This document shows, one piece after another, positions 7,323 to 15,486 of a DNA stretch of 64,000 nucleotides. The notes below the pieces were generated by a model that was not told the origin of the DNA, did not search any database, and saw only the letters and a list, made by a program, of their open reading frames with translations. Origin of the DNA: Amycolatopsis thermalba (GTDB lineage Bacteria; Actinomycetota; Actinomycetes; Mycobacteriales; Pseudonocardiaceae); the NCBI RefSeq assembly GCF_003385215.1, contig NZ_PQHW01000029.1, positions 1-64,000 of the forward strand. Reading direction: 5' to 3'. Each line of letters begins with the position of its first letter. Position 1 is the first letter of the stretch. The translations under genes and the position numbers were made by a program.

Positions 7323-7994
7323 TCACCGCAGCAGGGAACCGAGTCGCTGGGCCGCCTCCACCACCGTGCGGCCCAGCGATTCCTCGTCGGGGGCCGAAAA
7401 GAGCGACAGGCCGATGCTGACCTCCCGCCCGGGCACCATCGCCGAAATCCCGATCACCGACGGCGCGATTTCCCCGTAGGACACCGCGAAACCCCGCTCG
7501 CGGGCCAGCGACACCTCCTCCCGCTCGCCCGCCACCGGCGGCGCCGCGGCCAGCAGCGCCAGGCCCGCCGAGCCGCGGTCGATCGGGTCCACCTGGCCGG
7601 GCCGGAAGCTCACGTGCATCCGCGCCTGCCGCGGCTCCACGATCATCAGCATCCGCACCTCGTCGGCGTTCTCGCGCACCACCAGGTGCGCCGTGGCCTG
7701 CGTGAGGTCGGTCAGCTCCTCCAGCACGGGCCGCGCGAGCGTGCGCAGGTCCTGTTCCACCGGCTCGGCCAGCCGCACCAGGCCCGCGCCGAGCGAGATC
7801 CGCTTGAACCGGTCCCGCCGGCACAACCGGTGCGCCTCCAGCGTCCGCACGAGACGGTGCGCCACCGTCCGGTGCACGCCGACCCCCTCCGCGATCTCCG
7901 TCAGCGTCATCCCCTGCGGGTGCGCGACGAGCAGTTCCAGGATCTGCAGCCCGTTGTGCAGCGTTTTCGACATCCCCGAGTCGACTTCGGACAC
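7323..7994 (-). CDS. IclR family transcriptional regulator
   Basis: A 223-residue IclR protein with a winged helix-turn-helix at residues about 7-70 (TLTEIAEGVGVHRTVAHRLVRTLE) and a GAF-like effector domain after it (DRGSAGLALLAA, FAVSYGEIAPSVIGISAMVPG). I take GTG 7994 as the start because AAGGGGG precedes it by about seven bases; ATG 7973 is possible. It is divergent from the catabolic operon starting at 8108. A nested palindrome sits in the gap and is the likely operator. IclR proteins commonly sense an aromatic or organic-acid inducer, and the ligand here is unknown. Confidence 0.9.
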   Translation of the reverse strand: MSEVDSGMSKTLHNGLQILELLVAHPQGMTLTEIAEGVGVHRTVAHRLVRTLEAHRLCRRDRFKRISLGAGLVRLAEPVEQDLRTLARPVLEELTDLTQATAHLVVRENADEVRMLMIVEPRQARMHVSFRPGQVDPIDRGSAGLALLAAAPPVAGEREEVSLARERGFAVSYGEIAPSVIGISAMVPGREVSIGLSLFSAPDEESLGRTVVEAAQRLGSLLR

Positions 7995-8047
7995 GCGGGC
8001 ACCCCCTTGACGACGAACCGGACCGCGACCTACTGTTTCCGTAGTTC

Positions 8048-8087
8048 GCACGCTGCGTGCGATAATAGCACGCAGATCGCAGCGTGC
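8048..8087. promoter_or_regulatory. Nested palindrome, candidate IclR operator
   Basis: The outer arms GCACGCTGCG (8048-8057) and CGCAGCGTGC (8078-8087) are perfectly complementary. Inside them TGCGTGC (8054-8060) and GCACGCA (8068-8074) form a second perfect palindrome around a 7-base spacer. The block lies between the divergent IclR gene and the operon at 8108, 20 bases before the operon's GTG. Binding by the IclR protein is inference. Confidence 0.7.
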
Positions 8088-8107
8088 AAGCCCCGGAGGA
8101 GGTCAAC

Positions 8108-8515
8108 GTGGACGCGGACACGCTCGCGCTCGTGCACCAGCTGTACGGCGCGCAGAGCCACCACATCGACGAGGGCCGTGCCCACGAGTGGGCGGAGACC
8201 TTCACCCCGGACGGCGAGTTCTGCTCACCGAGCTACCCGGCGCCCGTCACCGGGACGGCGGCGCTGACGAAGTTCGCCGAGGACTTCGCCGGGCAGGACG
8301 GCGTCACGCGGCACGTCCTCACCAACCTGCACGTCACGCCCGCGGACGACGGCCTTGTCGTGCGCGCCTACCTGCAGATCGTGCGCACCCTGCCGGACAG
8401 CCCGCCCGAACTCCTGCGCCAGACCACGATCACCGACCACCTGGTCCGCCACGCGGGCACCTGGCGCATCCGCCACCGCACGGTGCGCCGCGACGACCTG
8501 AAGGAGAACCGATGA
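8108..8515 (+). CDS. NTF2-like (SnoaL-type) protein
   Basis: A 135-residue protein with the cone-shaped NTF2-like pattern: an N-terminal helix (ADTLALVHQLYGAQSHHIDEG), WAETFTPDGEF, and C-terminal strands ending in WRIRHRTVRRDDL. The family includes SnoaL cyclases, steroid isomerases and ring-hydroxylating dioxygenase beta subunits; no alpha subunit is present here. GTG at 8108 is chosen because GGAGGAGG ends five bases before it. It is the first gene of an operon with two SDRs and an FAD oxidoreductase, so a small isomerase or dehydratase step is a reasonable guess. Confidence 0.8.
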   Translation: MDADTLALVHQLYGAQSHHIDEGRAHEWAETFTPDGEFCSPSYPAPVTGTAALTKFAEDFAGQDGVTRHVLTNLHVTPADDGLVVRAYLQIVRTLPDSPPELLRQTTITDHLVRHAGTWRIRHRTVRRDDLKENR

Positions 8516-9318
8516 GCGACACACGCGCCCAGCACGAGCCGATGACGGCCGTCTACCCGGAATTCGCGGGCAAGGTCGCGGTCGACACCGGCGCCGCCCG
8601 CGGCATGGGCGCGCGCTTCACCGCCGCACTCGCCGCGCGCGGGGTGCACGTCGTCGGCGCCGACATCAACGAAGAGCAGATGCTGGCGACCGCGAACGAA
8701 CTCACCGCGGAACTCGCGAACAGCGACAAGCCGGGCCAGATCGTCGGCGCCCGCCTCGACGTGACCAAGCCCGCGGACCACGAAACCGTGGCACAGCTGG
8801 CGCTGGAGCGGTTCGGGCGCCTCGACTTCTGGGTCAACAACGCCGGCATCTTCCCGTTCGCGCCGGCCGAAGACATCACGCCGGAACAGATCACCGCGAC
8901 CCTGTCGGTCAACGTCGAGGGCGTCCTCTACGGCGCGCAGACCGCCGCGCGGCACCTGGAACCGGGCGGCGCGATCGTGAACATGTCGTCGGTGTCGGCC
9001 GTCCGCGTCCGTCGCGGCCGCGCCGCCTACTGCACCTCGAAGGCCGCCGTCGCGCACCTCACCGAGTCGCTCGCCGTCGAGTTCGGCGACCGCGGCATCC
9101 GGGTCAACGCGATCGCCCCCGGGTACATCGACACCGAGATGACCCGCTGGGTCAAGGAGGACCCGGAGGCGCTGCGGCACGCGCTGGACGTCGTGCCGCT
9201 GCACCGGCTCGGCTCGCCGGAGGAGGTCGTCGGCCCGCTGCTGTTCCTGCTCTCCGACAGCGCCCGGTACGTCACCGGGCACAGCATCGCCGTCGACGGC
9301 GGGTCCCGGCATGTCTGA
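8512..9318 (+). CDS. SDR family oxidoreductase
   Basis: This 268-residue SDR overlaps the preceding stop by four bases and has AAGGAG before its ATG. It shows [24 protein letters not shown] and YCTSK, with a VDGGSRHV end. One residue is odd: the strand before the glycine motif reads VAVDTGA, where nearly all relatives have a hydrophobic residue instead of Asp. The coenzyme is probably NAD(H) because no basic residue follows the second strand. It overlaps the next SDR gene by eight bases. It probably oxidises or reduces a hydroxyl or keto group in the pathway served by this operon. Confidence 0.88.
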   Translation: MSDTRAQHEPMTAVYPEFAGKVAVDTGAARGMGARFTAALAARGVHVVGADINEEQMLATANELTAELANSDKPGQIVGARLDVTKPADHETVAQLALERFGRLDFWVNNAGIFPFAPAEDITPEQITATLSVNVEGVLYGAQTAARHLEPGGAIVNMSSVSAVRVRRGRAAYCTSKAAVAHLTESLAVEFGDRGIRVNAIAPGYIDTEMTRWVKEDPEALRHALDVVPLHRLGSPEEVVGPLLFLLSDSARYVTGHSIAVDGGSRHV

Positions 9319-10087
9319 GTACCCGGACACGGTGCTGATCACCGGCGCCGCCGCCGGTATGGGCGCCGGCCACGCCCGCGCGCTCGCCGAACACGGCACG
9401 CACGTGTGCCTCGCCGACATCGCCGACGCGACCCCGGTGGCCGAGGAGATCGCCGAGGACGGCGGCTCGGTCTCGGTGCACGAACTGGACGTCACCGACC
9501 CCGCCGCGTGGGCGCGCGTGGTCGAGGAGATTCGCGCCCAGCGCGGCCGCCTCACCGGCCTGGTCAACAACGCCGGCATCTCGCGTCGCCTGGAGTTCCT
9601 CGACACCACCGACGAGATCTGGGACCGGGTGCTGCGCGTCAACCTGTCCGGCCCGTTCTACGGCATGAAGGCCGTCGCCGGGCTGATGCGTGACTCCGGC
9701 GGCGGGTCGATCGTCAACATCTCCTCGATCTCCGGCCAGATCGGCTACTTCTCGCCCGCGTACAGCTCCAGCAAGTGGGGGCTGACCGGACTGTCCAAAT
9801 CGGCCGCCGGAAACTTCGCGAAGTGGGGGATCCGGGTCAACTCCGTCCACCCCGGACTCGTCGAGACCGCGTTGCTGGCCGGGTCCGGCAGCTTCGTCGC
9901 CTCGGCCGTGGCGAGCATCCCGGCCGGGCGCATGGCGACACCCGCGGAGATCACCGAGGCGGTGCTGTTCCTGCTGTCGAGCAGGTCCAGCTACATGACC
10001 GGCAGCGAGGTCACCGTGGACGGTGGCCTGGTGTCCAACGGCCTCTACCACCGCATCATCGCCGAGACCGGAGGGGATTTCGCGTGA
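9311..10087 (+). CDS. SDR family oxidoreductase
   Basis: A second, distinct SDR of 258 residues with TGAAAGMG, Asp after the second strand (LADIAD, an NAD preference), [14 protein letters not shown] and a catalytic Tyr in PAYSSSKWG (YxxxK). It starts at the ATG at 9311, inside the end of the previous gene. Two SDRs in a row followed by an FAD oxidoreductase fit sequential oxidation of a cyclic or alicyclic alcohol, but the substrate is unknown. Confidence 0.88.
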   Translation: MSEYPDTVLITGAAAGMGAGHARALAEHGTHVCLADIADATPVAEEIAEDGGSVSVHELDVTDPAAWARVVEEIRAQRGRLTGLVNNAGISRRLEFLDTTDEIWDRVLRVNLSGPFYGMKAVAGLMRDSGGGSIVNISSISGQIGYFSPAYSSSKWGLTGLSKSAAGNFAKWGIRVNSVHPGLVETALLAGSGSFVASAVASIPAGRMATPAEITEAVLFLLSSRSSYMTGSEVTVDGGLVSNGLYHRIIAETGGDFA

Positions 10088-11490
10088 CCGACGAATGGGA
10101 CGTCGTGGTCGTCGGCGAAGCCGTCGTCGGGCTCGCCGCGGCCGTCTCCGCCGCCGAGCGGGGCGCTTCGGTGCTGCTGTTCGAATCCGAAACCGACCTC
10201 GGCGGCTCGACCCAGCTCTCCGCCGGCATGTTCACCGCCGCCGGCACGAGCGTGCAGGCCGCGCTGGGCGTCGAGGACTCCGCCGAGCGGTTCTTCCAGC
10301 ACTACATGGACCTCAACGCCTGGCAGCTCAACCCCGGGCTGATCGAGGCGTTCTGCCGCCACTCGGGCCCGACGCTGGAGTGGCTGATCGGCCTGGGCGT
10401 GGAGATCCCGGCGAAGGTGTCCGGCGACGCGCACACCCCGGGCCTGTGCCGGGCCGGGGTCGAGGACGTGTGGCGCGGGCACGTGCCCAAGGACCAGGGC
10501 TACGGCGTGGTGCAGGTGCTCGCCAAGGCCGCGCGCGCCCGGGGCGTCGAGGTCGTCTTCAACACCCGCGTCGAGCGGCTGATCGAGACAGGCGGCCGGG
10601 TCCGCGGCGTCGTCGCCGACGGCATCGAGGTGCGGGCGGGCGCGGTGGTGGTCGCGAGCGGCGGGTTCGCCCGGGACCCCGGCCTGCTGGCCCGTTACTA
10701 CCCGGCGGCGCTGCGGGCGGGCGAGGACCTGTTCGTCGTCGCCGCCGACGGCAGCCGCGGCGACCACCTGCGCTTCGGCGAGCAGGTCGGTGCCGGGGTC
10801 ACCGGCGCGGGCTGGGGCCTGATGCTGCCCACCGCGTACTTCCAGCGGCTGCACCACTGGCAGTCCGGGTTCCCGCCCAAGTCGCGGATCCACGTCGACG
10901 CGGCCGGCCGCCGGTTCATGGACGAAGACGCCTCCTACGCGGTGTCCAGCGACATCATCGAGGCCCACGGCGGCACCGCTTGGGTGATCTTCGACGAACG
11001 CGCCCGCCGCGGCCTGCCGCCCGGGTACGCGCACTGGGACGCCGGCCACGTGCTGGCCGAGGCCGAGGCCGGGCGCACGCTGCGCGCGGGCAGCCTCGAG
11101 GAGCTGGCCGGCAAGGCCGGGATCCCCGCGGACGCCCTGGTCGCCACCGTGCGCCGGTGGAACGAGCAGCTGCCGTCCGGTCACGACCCGGAGTTCCTGC
11201 GGCACCGCACGCTCGCCGCCAAGGGCGCGACCGGCCACCCGGACCCCATCGGCGAACCCCCGTTCTACGCGGCGCGCCTGCTGCCCGCGGAGCTGGTGTG
11301 CACGCACGCCGGGCTGGAGATCGACGCCCGCGCGGCGGTGCGCGACGAACGCGGCGAGGTCATCGCGGGCCTGTTCGCCGCGGGCGAGGCCGGGGCCGGC
11401 GTGCTCGGGCCGCGCTACGTCGGTGGCGGCAACGCGGTCGCCAACGCCCTGACCATGGGCCGCCTGGCCGGCGTCAACGCCGCGGCCTGA
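10084..11490 (+). CDS. FAD-dependent oxidoreductase, fumarate reductase/KstD type
   Basis: A 468-residue flavoprotein of the fumarate reductase/3-ketosteroid dehydrogenase superfamily. The N-terminal dinucleotide fold ([15 protein letters not shown]) is followed by an acidic residue (FESE) and [11 protein letters not shown] capping domain lies in the middle, and the C-terminal [27 protein letters not shown] closes the FAD site. The usual GxGxxG reads GEAVVG, so the second glycine is replaced by alanine. The GTG start overlaps the preceding stop (GTGA). Known members introduce or reduce a C=C bond next to a carbonyl. Steroid, terpenoid or cyclic ketone substrates are all possible. Confidence 0.85.
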   Translation: MTDEWDVVVVGEAVVGLAAAVSAAERGASVLLFESETDLGGSTQLSAGMFTAAGTSVQAALGVEDSAERFFQHYMDLNAWQLNPGLIEAFCRHSGPTLEWLIGLGVEIPAKVSGDAHTPGLCRAGVEDVWRGHVPKDQGYGVVQVLAKAARARGVEVVFNTRVERLIETGGRVRGVVADGIEVRAGAVVVASGGFARDPGLLARYYPAALRAGEDLFVVAADGSRGDHLRFGEQVGAGVTGAGWGLMLPTAYFQRLHHWQSGFPPKSRIHVDAAGRRFMDEDASYAVSSDIIEAHGGTAWVIFDERARRGLPPGYAHWDAGHVLAEAEAGRTLRAGSLEELAGKAGIPADALVATVRRWNEQLPSGHDPEFLRHRTLAAKGATGHPDPIGEPPFYAARLLPAELVCTHAGLEIDARAAVRDERGEVIAGLFAAGEAGAGVLGPRYVGGGNAVANALTMGRLAGVNAAA

Positions 11491-11518
11491 CTTCGCGCGG
11501 CACTCAACGAGGAGAGAC

Positions 11519-12841
11519 ATGAGCGAAACCACCACCGCCGGGGATCCCGGCAGCCGCACGATCCGCAAGGTGAGCAAGAGAGTGCTGCCGCTGGTCGCGC
11601 TGCTCTACGTGTTCAACTACATGGACCGGTCCAACATCAGCTACGCCCAGCTGGGCATGCAGCACGAGCTGCTGATCACCACGGCCGTGTTCGGCACCGC
11701 GTCGGCGATCTTCTTCCTCGCCTACGTCGTGTTCGAGATCCCCAGCAACATGATCATGAAGAAGATCGGCGCGCGGATCTGGCTCGCCCGCATCGCGATC
11801 AGCTGGGGCATCGTCACCGCCGTCACCGGGTTCGTGCAGAACATCCCGCAGCTCTACCTCGCGCGGATCGTCCTCGGCATCGCCGAGGCCGGCCTCTACC
11901 CGGGCCTGCTGCTCTACCTGACGCTGTGGTTCCGGCCGAAGGAACGCGGCCGCGCCATCGCGACCCTGGCGATCGCGCAGCCGATCGCGATGATCCTCGG
12001 CAGCCTCACCGGCGGCCTGATCCTCGACCACGTCCACTGGTTCGGCATGTCCGGCTGGCGCTGGGTGTTCATCCTGCAGGGCCTGCCCGCGGTGCTGGTC
12101 GGCCTGATCGTGCTCGCGTACCTGCCGAACAAGCCCAGCCAGGCGCGGTTCCTCTCCCGCGCGGAGAGCGAATGGCTGGAAGCCGAGATCAACAAGGACT
12201 ACGCGCCGGAACAGCAGGAGACCTTCCTCGGCCAGCTGCGGGTGATGAAGGACCGCAAGGTGCTGTACCTGGCGTTCGCGAACCTGTTCGCCGCGTGCGG
12301 CCTGTACGGGTTCACCTTCTTCCTGCCGCAGATCGTCAAGCAGATGGACCCGTCGTACTCGGCGACCAACATCGGGTTCCTCGGCGTGATCCCGTGGATC
12401 GTCGGCGCCATCGGGATGCTGCTGGTGGCGCGCAACTCCGACCGCACCGGCGAACGGCGCGGGCACGTGGTGGCGATGATGCTGCTGGCCGCGATCGGCC
12501 TGTTCGGCACGATCCAGTTCCGGCACACCCCGGTGGCGGCGCTGATCTGCCTGTCGCTGGTCGCGATCGGCGTGCTCGGCTACCTCGCGCCGTACTGGGC
12601 GCTGGCCTCGCGCGTGCTGTCGAAGGAGCACACCGCGGTCGGGCTGGCCGCGATCAACTCGATCGCCGCGCTGGGCGGGTTCTTCGGGCCGTACGTGATC
12701 GGCAAGAACGCCACGGCCGACGACGTGTCGGTGGGCCTGTACTTCCCGATCGGCTGCCTGGTCCTCTGCGCGGTGATGCTGTCCTTCCTCAAGGTGACCA
12801 GGGAACGACGTGTCGCAGCTGCCGCCCATGAGGTAGTTTAG
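11519..12841 (+). CDS. MFS transporter, anion:cation symporter family
   Basis: This 440-residue membrane carrier has about 12 transmembrane helices. It has the family signatures YVFNYMDRSNISYAQ in helix 1, FEIPSNMIMKKIGAR between helices 2 and 3, and ARIVLGIAEAGLYPG. This pattern belongs to the ACS group, which takes up organic anions such as phthalate, 4-hydroxyphenylacetate and tartrate. GAGGAGAGAC precedes the ATG. It lies 28 bp after the FAD oxidoreductase gene, so it likely imports the substrate of that operon. Its stop codon lies inside the first MarR operator candidate. Confidence 0.9.
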   Translation: MSETTTAGDPGSRTIRKVSKRVLPLVALLYVFNYMDRSNISYAQLGMQHELLITTAVFGTASAIFFLAYVVFEIPSNMIMKKIGARIWLARIAISWGIVTAVTGFVQNIPQLYLARIVLGIAEAGLYPGLLLYLTLWFRPKERGRAIATLAIAQPIAMILGSLTGGLILDHVHWFGMSGWRWVFILQGLPAVLVGLIVLAYLPNKPSQARFLSRAESEWLEAEINKDYAPEQQETFLGQLRVMKDRKVLYLAFANLFAACGLYGFTFFLPQIVKQMDPSYSATNIGFLGVIPWIVGAIGMLLVARNSDRTGERRGHVVAMMLLAAIGLFGTIQFRHTPVAALICLSLVAIGVLGYLAPYWALASRVLSKEHTAVGLAAINSIAALGGFFGPYVIGKNATADDVSVGLYFPIGCLVLCAVMLSFLKVTRERRVAAAAHEVV

Positions 12842-12852
12842 ATATTAACTAC
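12833..12852. promoter_or_regulatory. Candidate MarR operator, site 1
   Basis: GTAGTT-N8-AACTAC, a 20-bp inverted repeat, lies 25 bases before the MarR gene start and spans the stop of the upstream transporter gene. The arms, spacer and length equal those of site 2 at 13421-13440. The two sites bracket the MarR gene, as expected for autoregulation. Protein binding is inference. Confidence 0.7.
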
Positions 12853-12877
12853 TTCTTCCGGCGATAGGGTTGCGGTC

Positions 12878-13402
12878 ATGGCTGAGGGCGAGCTCGACTT
12901 CTGGTCCTTCGTCGAGCTCGCCAACCGCCGGCTCGCCGGGGAGTTCGGCTTCCGGCACCAGCTCGCCACCGAGGTGCTGCTGACCCTGAACCGGGCCTCC
13001 AACATCGTCACCTACGACCTGGAGGCCAGCGTCCACCGGCCGCGCGGCCATTCCTGGTCGGCGTTCCGGCTGCTGTTCGTCACGTGGCTGGCCGGCCCCC
13101 TGGAGGCCAAGAAGGCCGCCGAGCTGACCGGCATGAGCCGCGCGGCGGTGTCCAACCTGGCGAAGACCCTGGTCGCGGACGGGCTGCTGGAGCGCGCGCC
13201 CGGCGAGCACGACGGCCGCTCGGTGCTGCTGTCGCTGTCCGAGCGCGGCCGGGCCGAGATGGTCGAGGTGTTCCGCGAGCACAACGAGCGCGAGCACGAG
13301 TGGACCAGCGTGCTCACCGAGGCCGAGCAGCGCATTCTCGTGATGCTGCTGGACAAGCTGATCACCAACCGCGACCAGTTCGACGTGCGCGGCCGCAACT
13401 GA
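12878..13402 (+). CDS. MarR family regulator of the homogentisate operon
   Basis: A 174-residue MarR-type winged-helix protein. The recognition region AAELTGMSRAAVSNLAKTLVADGLLERAPGEHDGRSVLLSLSERG is standard, and long helices at both ends give the dimer interface. It lies 63 bp upstream of hmgA on the same strand. Matching 20-bp palindromes precede both genes, so it most likely represses itself and the homogentisate operon, released by homogentisate or a related aromatic acid. The ligand is inference. No strong RBS is visible before the ATG. Confidence 0.9.
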   Translation: MAEGELDFWSFVELANRRLAGEFGFRHQLATEVLLTLNRASNIVTYDLEASVHRPRGHSWSAFRLLFVTWLAGPLEAKKAAELTGMSRAAVSNLAKTLVADGLLERAPGEHDGRSVLLSLSERGRAEMVEVFREHNEREHEWTSVLTEAEQRILVMLLDKLITNRDQFDVRGRN

Positions 13403-13420
13403 CCCTTGCGCGCCGGAGAA

Positions 13421-13440
13421 GTAGTACATACATTTACTAC
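13421..13440. promoter_or_regulatory. Candidate MarR operator, site 2
   Basis: GTAGTA-N8-TACTAC, a perfect 6-bp-arm inverted repeat of 20 bp, lies 25 bases before the hmgA start. It has the same geometry as site 1 at 12833-12852, giving a consensus GTAGTW-N8-WACTAC. Confidence 0.75.
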
Positions 13441-13465
13441 ATCGGACCGGCAAGGAGGCGAGGTC

Positions 13466-14656
13466 ATGGCGTACTACCGGCAGGTCGGTGCGGTTCCCCC
13501 CAAGCGGCACACGCAGCACCGCACGCCCGAGGGCGGCCTGTACTACGAGGAGCTGATGGGGGAGGAGGGCTTCTCCAGCGACTCCTCGCTGCTCTACCAC
13601 CGCAACATCCCGTCGGCGATCGTCGATTCGACCGTCTGGGAGCTCCCGGACCTGACCACCGAGGCCAACCACCCGCTCCGGCCGCGGCACCTCAAGCTGC
13701 ACGAGCTGTTCCCGGGCGAGGAGTGGAAGTCGCACGACGTCGTGACCGGGCGGCGGCTCGTGCTCGGCAACGGCGACGTGCGGATCTCCTACGTCGTCGC
13801 CGGGGAGGCGTCGCCGCTGTACCGCAACTCGATCGGCGACGAGTGTGTCTACATCGAGTCCGGTGAGGGTGTCGTCGAGACGGTGTTCGGCGTGCTGCCG
13901 TTCCGCCAGGGCGACTACGTGATCCTGCCGCGCGCCACGACGCACCGCTGGGTGCCGGACGGCCCGGTGCGCGCGTACGCGATCGAGGCGAACTCGCACA
14001 TCACGCCGCCGAAGCGGTACCTGTCGAAGTACGGCCAGCTGCTGGAGCACTCGCCGTACTGCGAGCGCGACCTGCACGGGCCCACCGAGCCGCTGCTGGT
14101 CGAGGGCACCGACGTCGAGGTGCTGATCAAGCACCGCGGCAGCACCGGGATTGTCGGCACCCGGTTCGTCTACCCGCAGCACCCGTTCGACGTCGTCGGC
14201 TGGGACGGCTGCCTGTACCCGTACACCTTCAACGTCAGCGACTTCGAGCCGATCACCGGCCGCGTGCACCAGCCGCCGCCGGTGCACCAGGTGTTCGAGG
14301 GCCACAACTTCGTCGTCTGCAACTTCGTGCCGCGCAAGGTGGACTACCACCCGCTGTCCATCCCGGTGCCGTACTACCACTCCAATGTGGACTCCGACGA
14401 GGTCATGTTCTACTGCGGCGGCGACTACGAGGCGCGCAAGGGTTCGGGCATCGGGCAGGGCTCGATCTCGCTGCACCCGGGCGGCCACTCGCACGGCCCG
14501 CAGCCGGGCGCCTACGAGCGCAGCATCGGCGTCGAGTACTTCGACGAGCTGGCGGTCATGGTCGACACGTTCCGGCCGCTGGAGCTGGGCGAGGGCGGCC
14601 GCGCGGCCGAAGACCCGGCGTACGCGTGGACCTGGGCCGGTCGGGGGCCCCGGTGA
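13466..14656 (+). CDS. hmgA: Homogentisate 1,2-dioxygenase
   Basis: The 396-residue cupin enzyme opens the aromatic ring of homogentisate with O2 to give maleylacetoacetate, the key step of tyrosine and phenylalanine breakdown. Recognisable parts are the N-terminal YYRQVG, GDECVYIESGEG, RATTHRWVPDG, and the C-terminal region with iron ligands around VDYHPLSIPVPYYHSNVDSDE and HPGGHSHGPQPG. AAGGAGG stands nine bases before the ATG. It is slightly shorter than the roughly 430-residue proteobacterial enzyme, as is usual for Gram-positive forms. It leads a three-gene coupled operon with fahA. Confidence 0.95.
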   Translation: MAYYRQVGAVPPKRHTQHRTPEGGLYYEELMGEEGFSSDSSLLYHRNIPSAIVDSTVWELPDLTTEANHPLRPRHLKLHELFPGEEWKSHDVVTGRRLVLGNGDVRISYVVAGEASPLYRNSIGDECVYIESGEGVVETVFGVLPFRQGDYVILPRATTHRWVPDGPVRAYAIEANSHITPPKRYLSKYGQLLEHSPYCERDLHGPTEPLLVEGTDVEVLIKHRGSTGIVGTRFVYPQHPFDVVGWDGCLYPYTFNVSDFEPITGRVHQPPPVHQVFEGHNFVVCNFVPRKVDYHPLSIPVPYYHSNVDSDEVMFYCGGDYEARKGSGIGQGSISLHPGGHSHGPQPGAYERSIGVEYFDELAVMVDTFRPLELGEGGRAAEDPAYAWTWAGRGPR

Positions 14657-15486
14657 ACACCGTGAGCCTGTTCCGCGGATTCCTCGACGACGCGGCGGTG
14701 TTCCCGCCCGGGCTGAAACCCCTGGCGCGGGCGGTGCCGGACCACGCCACGCACCTGCGTGCGGGCTACGGCGAGCTGGTCGGCCCGCTGGTCCTGGCGG
14801 CGCCCGCGCTCGCCGAGCGCGTCGCCGCCGTCTCCGAGCCGCTGGACCTGGCGGTGACCGCGCCGGGTGGCCCGGCCCAGCTGCCGGACGCTCTGGGCCG
14901 GGCCGCCGACCTGCCGGTGCTGCTGGCCGGGTTCGAGGTCGCGATGCCCGCCGAGTCGTCGGTGCCGGAGTTCTTCCGCGCGCTGGAGGTCGCCGGTGAC
15001 GTGCCGGTGTTCGTCGAGGTGCCGCGGGACTCCCGCCGCGCCGAGGTGATCGCGACCTGCGCGAAGACCGGGCATTCGGCGAAGTTCCGCACCGGCGGGG
15101 TGCAGGCTTCGCTGTATCCGGACGAGGCGGAGCTGGCCGCGGCGGTGCTCGCCGTGGTCCGCGCGGGTGTGCCGTTCAAGGCGACGGCCGGGCTGCACCG
15201 CGCGCTGCGCAACACCGACCCGTCGACCGGGTTCGAGCAGCACGGTTTCCTGAACCTGTTGCTGGCGACGGCGGCGGCCCGGTCCGGCTCGTCCGAGGAC
15301 GAGCTGGTCGCGTTGCTGGCGGAGCGGGACGGATCCCGGGTGGCCGAGCGGGTGTCCGAAGTGGACCCGGGTGCGCGGGAGTCGTTCCGCTCGTTCGGGA
15401 CCTGCAGCATCGACGAACCGGTGGCCGAGCTGGTGGACCTCGGACTGGCCCCGGCTTCGGCGCTGGATGGAGGAGTGACGGCGTGA
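14653..15486 (+). CDS. Conserved hypothetical protein in homogentisate operon
   Basis: I do not recognise a named family. The 277 residues alternate hydrophobic strands and helices like a TIM barrel. Patches that look conserved are FRGFLDDAAVFPPG at the start, AKFRTGG near 140, VPFKATAGLHRALR near 178 and EQHGFLNLLLA. The GTG overlaps the hmgA stop, and its own stop overlaps the fahA start, so it is made in step with the two pathway enzymes. The pathway needs a maleylacetoacetate isomerase between HmgA and FahA, and no glutathione-transferase-type isomerase is present in the window. A role in that step or in product channelling is possible but unproven. Confidence 0.7.
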   Translation: MNTVSLFRGFLDDAAVFPPGLKPLARAVPDHATHLRAGYGELVGPLVLAAPALAERVAAVSEPLDLAVTAPGGPAQLPDALGRAADLPVLLAGFEVAMPAESSVPEFFRALEVAGDVPVFVEVPRDSRRAEVIATCAKTGHSAKFRTGGVQASLYPDEAELAAAVLAVVRAGVPFKATAGLHRALRNTDPSTGFEQHGFLNLLLATAAARSGSSEDELVALLAERDGSRVAERVSEVDPGARESFRSFGTCSIDEPVAELVDLGLAPASALDGGVTA

